NCBI GenBank assembly: GCA_012799155.1 | Contig: JAAZLV010000305.1 | Location: 1 to 6,169, forward strand | Direction: 5' to 3' | DNA: 6,169 bases | Source of the DNA: Bacteroidales bacterium | Lineage (GTDB): Bacteria; Bacteroidota; Bacteroidia; Bacteroidales; Dysgonomonadaceae | In this document: positions 5,445 to 6,169 of the stretch, in pieces | Layout of the letters: every line of letters begins with the position of its first letter | Position numbering within the stretch: the stretch's first letter is position 1 | Program-made: the position numbers and the translations under genes | The notes under the pieces: generated by a model | What the model was told of the DNA's origin: nothing | The model's database searches: none | Seen by the model: the letters and a program-made list of their open reading frames with translations, nothing else

Positions 5445-6169
5445 ATGTCACACAAAACAATCATCATACTGGGCGACGGGATGGCCGATGAACCTATTCC
5501 TGTACTGGGGAACAAGACAACGCTGCAGGCAGCGAATACACCCTACATGGACCTGCTGGCCCTTAAGGGCAGAAACGGACTGTTGCATACGGTACCCGAC
5601 GCCTTTGCACCCGGCAGCGAGATTGCCAATCTCTCGGTGCTGGGTTATGACCTGCCTGCCGTGTTCGAGGGAAGAGGGGTACTGGAAGCAGCCAGTATGG
5701 GGGTGGAGATATACCCCGGTGAGCTGGCCATGCGTTGCAACCTGGTCTGCATTGAGGGAGAACAGCTGATCAACCACTCTGCCGGGCACATCTCCAGCGA
5801 AGAGGCAGAAGAGCTGATTGTTTTCCTGAACGAGAAGCTGGGTGACGAGACTTTCCGCTTCTACCCGGGTGTCTCCTATCGTCATCTGTTGAAGATGCAG
5901 GGAGGTGACAAACGAATCGAGTGTACTCCACCGCACGACATCCCTGAACATCCCTTCCGTCCCCACCTGATCAGAGCTTCCCACCCGGATGCCGAAGCTA
6001 CCGCCGAGGCGCTGAACAGGCTTATTCTGACATCGCAAGAGCTGTTACGCAATCATCCCGTGAACAGGAAAAGAATTGCCGAGGGCAAGCATCCTGCCAG
6101 CAGCATCTGGCCCTGGTCTCCCGGCTATCGCCCTCAGATGCAACCGCTGAGCGACATCTACCCCATTCG
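5445..6169 (+). CDS. ApgM-family (cofactor-independent phosphoglycerate mutase-like) proposed homoserine kinase, 3'-truncated
   Basis: The ATG at 5445 follows the thrA stop by one base (TAATATG), and the frame stays open to the window edge: 241 full codons plus two bases, against roughly 400 residues for the family. It belongs to the alkaline phosphatase superfamily: ILGDGMAD (8-15) holds the first metal-binding Asp11, and PGSEIANLSVLGYD (56-69) contains Ser58, the probable phosphorylated serine. Other family blocks are EGRGVLEAASMG (75-86), NHSAGHISSEEAEEL (110-124), YPGVSYRHLL (140-149), CTPPHDI (160-166) and NRKR...IWPWSPGYRP (207-230). Proteins of this type are annotated as archaeal-type phosphoglycerate mutase or as a 'proposed homoserine kinase' when found between thrA and thrC. 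The tight coupling to thrA favours the homoserine kinase role here, making O-phosphohomoserine for threonine synthase; that function is inference from context. The C-terminal metal-binding half is outside the window. Confidence 0.9.
   Translation, partial: MSHKTIIILGDGMADEPIPVLGNKTTLQAANTPYMDLLALKGRNGLLHTVPDAFAPGSEIANLSVLGYDLPAVFEGRGVLEAASMGVEIYPGELAMRCNLVCIEGEQLINHSAGHISSEEAEELIVFLNEKLGDETFRFYPGVSYRHLLKMQGGDKRIECTPPHDIPEHPFRPHLIRASHPDAEATAEALNRLILTSQELLRNHPVNRKRIAEGKHPASSIWPWSPGYRPQMQPLSDIYPI

Noticed and set aside
5448..6038. Minus-strand 196-codon frame opposite the ApgM gene
   Set aside because: The + strand frame from 5445 carries every ApgM family motif; the antisense frame reflects the codon bias of the real gene.
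1..6169. CRISPR arrays, tRNA or rRNA genes, insertion sequences, phage or toxin-antitoxin systems
   Set aside because: No spaced direct repeats, no tRNA-like cloverleaf in the one non-coding stretch, no transposase or integrase motifs and no terminal inverted repeats were found on reading both strands.

Overview
The window looks like a chromosomal stretch from a member of the Bacteroidota, most likely the order Bacteroidales. Three things suggest this: a Bacteroidota-type promoter box (TAnnTTTG) ahead of the threonine operon; a bifunctional aspartokinase/homoserine dehydrogenase followed directly by an ApgM-type 'proposed homoserine kinase', an order I associate with this phylum; and a GH127-type arabinofuranosidase next to small exported proteins. 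I cannot name the genus. All genes read on the + strand.

Left half (2-2633): a glycan-related cluster. The 5'-truncated C-terminal part of a GH127 family enzyme ends in TAA and abuts the ATG of a small cysteine-rich exported protein of unknown function (TAAATG). After 19 bases comes a lipoprotein of the endonuclease/exonuclease/phosphatase fold. An inverted repeat across its stop codon, followed by a short T-run, may end this unit.

Middle (2634-2998): 365 bases without an annotated gene, but not empty. A promoter-like box at about 2724-2732 is followed within about 20 bases by an intact 23-codon ORF (2752-2823) that has six threonine codons in ten. It lies upstream of thrA on the same strand and has the form of a threonine leader peptide. 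Small hairpins and competing short complementarities fill the rest of the leader. I find no textbook terminator with a U-tract, so the switching mechanism is open.

Right half (2999-6169): the threonine operon. A complete 814-residue ThrA carries out aspartate phosphorylation and homoserine formation, with ACT regulatory domains between the two catalytic parts. After one base comes a 3'-truncated ApgM-family protein of the alkaline-phosphatase superfamily, the proposed homoserine kinase of organisms without ThrB. Threonine synthase (thrC) would be expected just past the right edge. The two halves appear to be separate transcription units. The clearest thing beyond routine annotation is the threonine-rich leader ORF and its regulatory leader.
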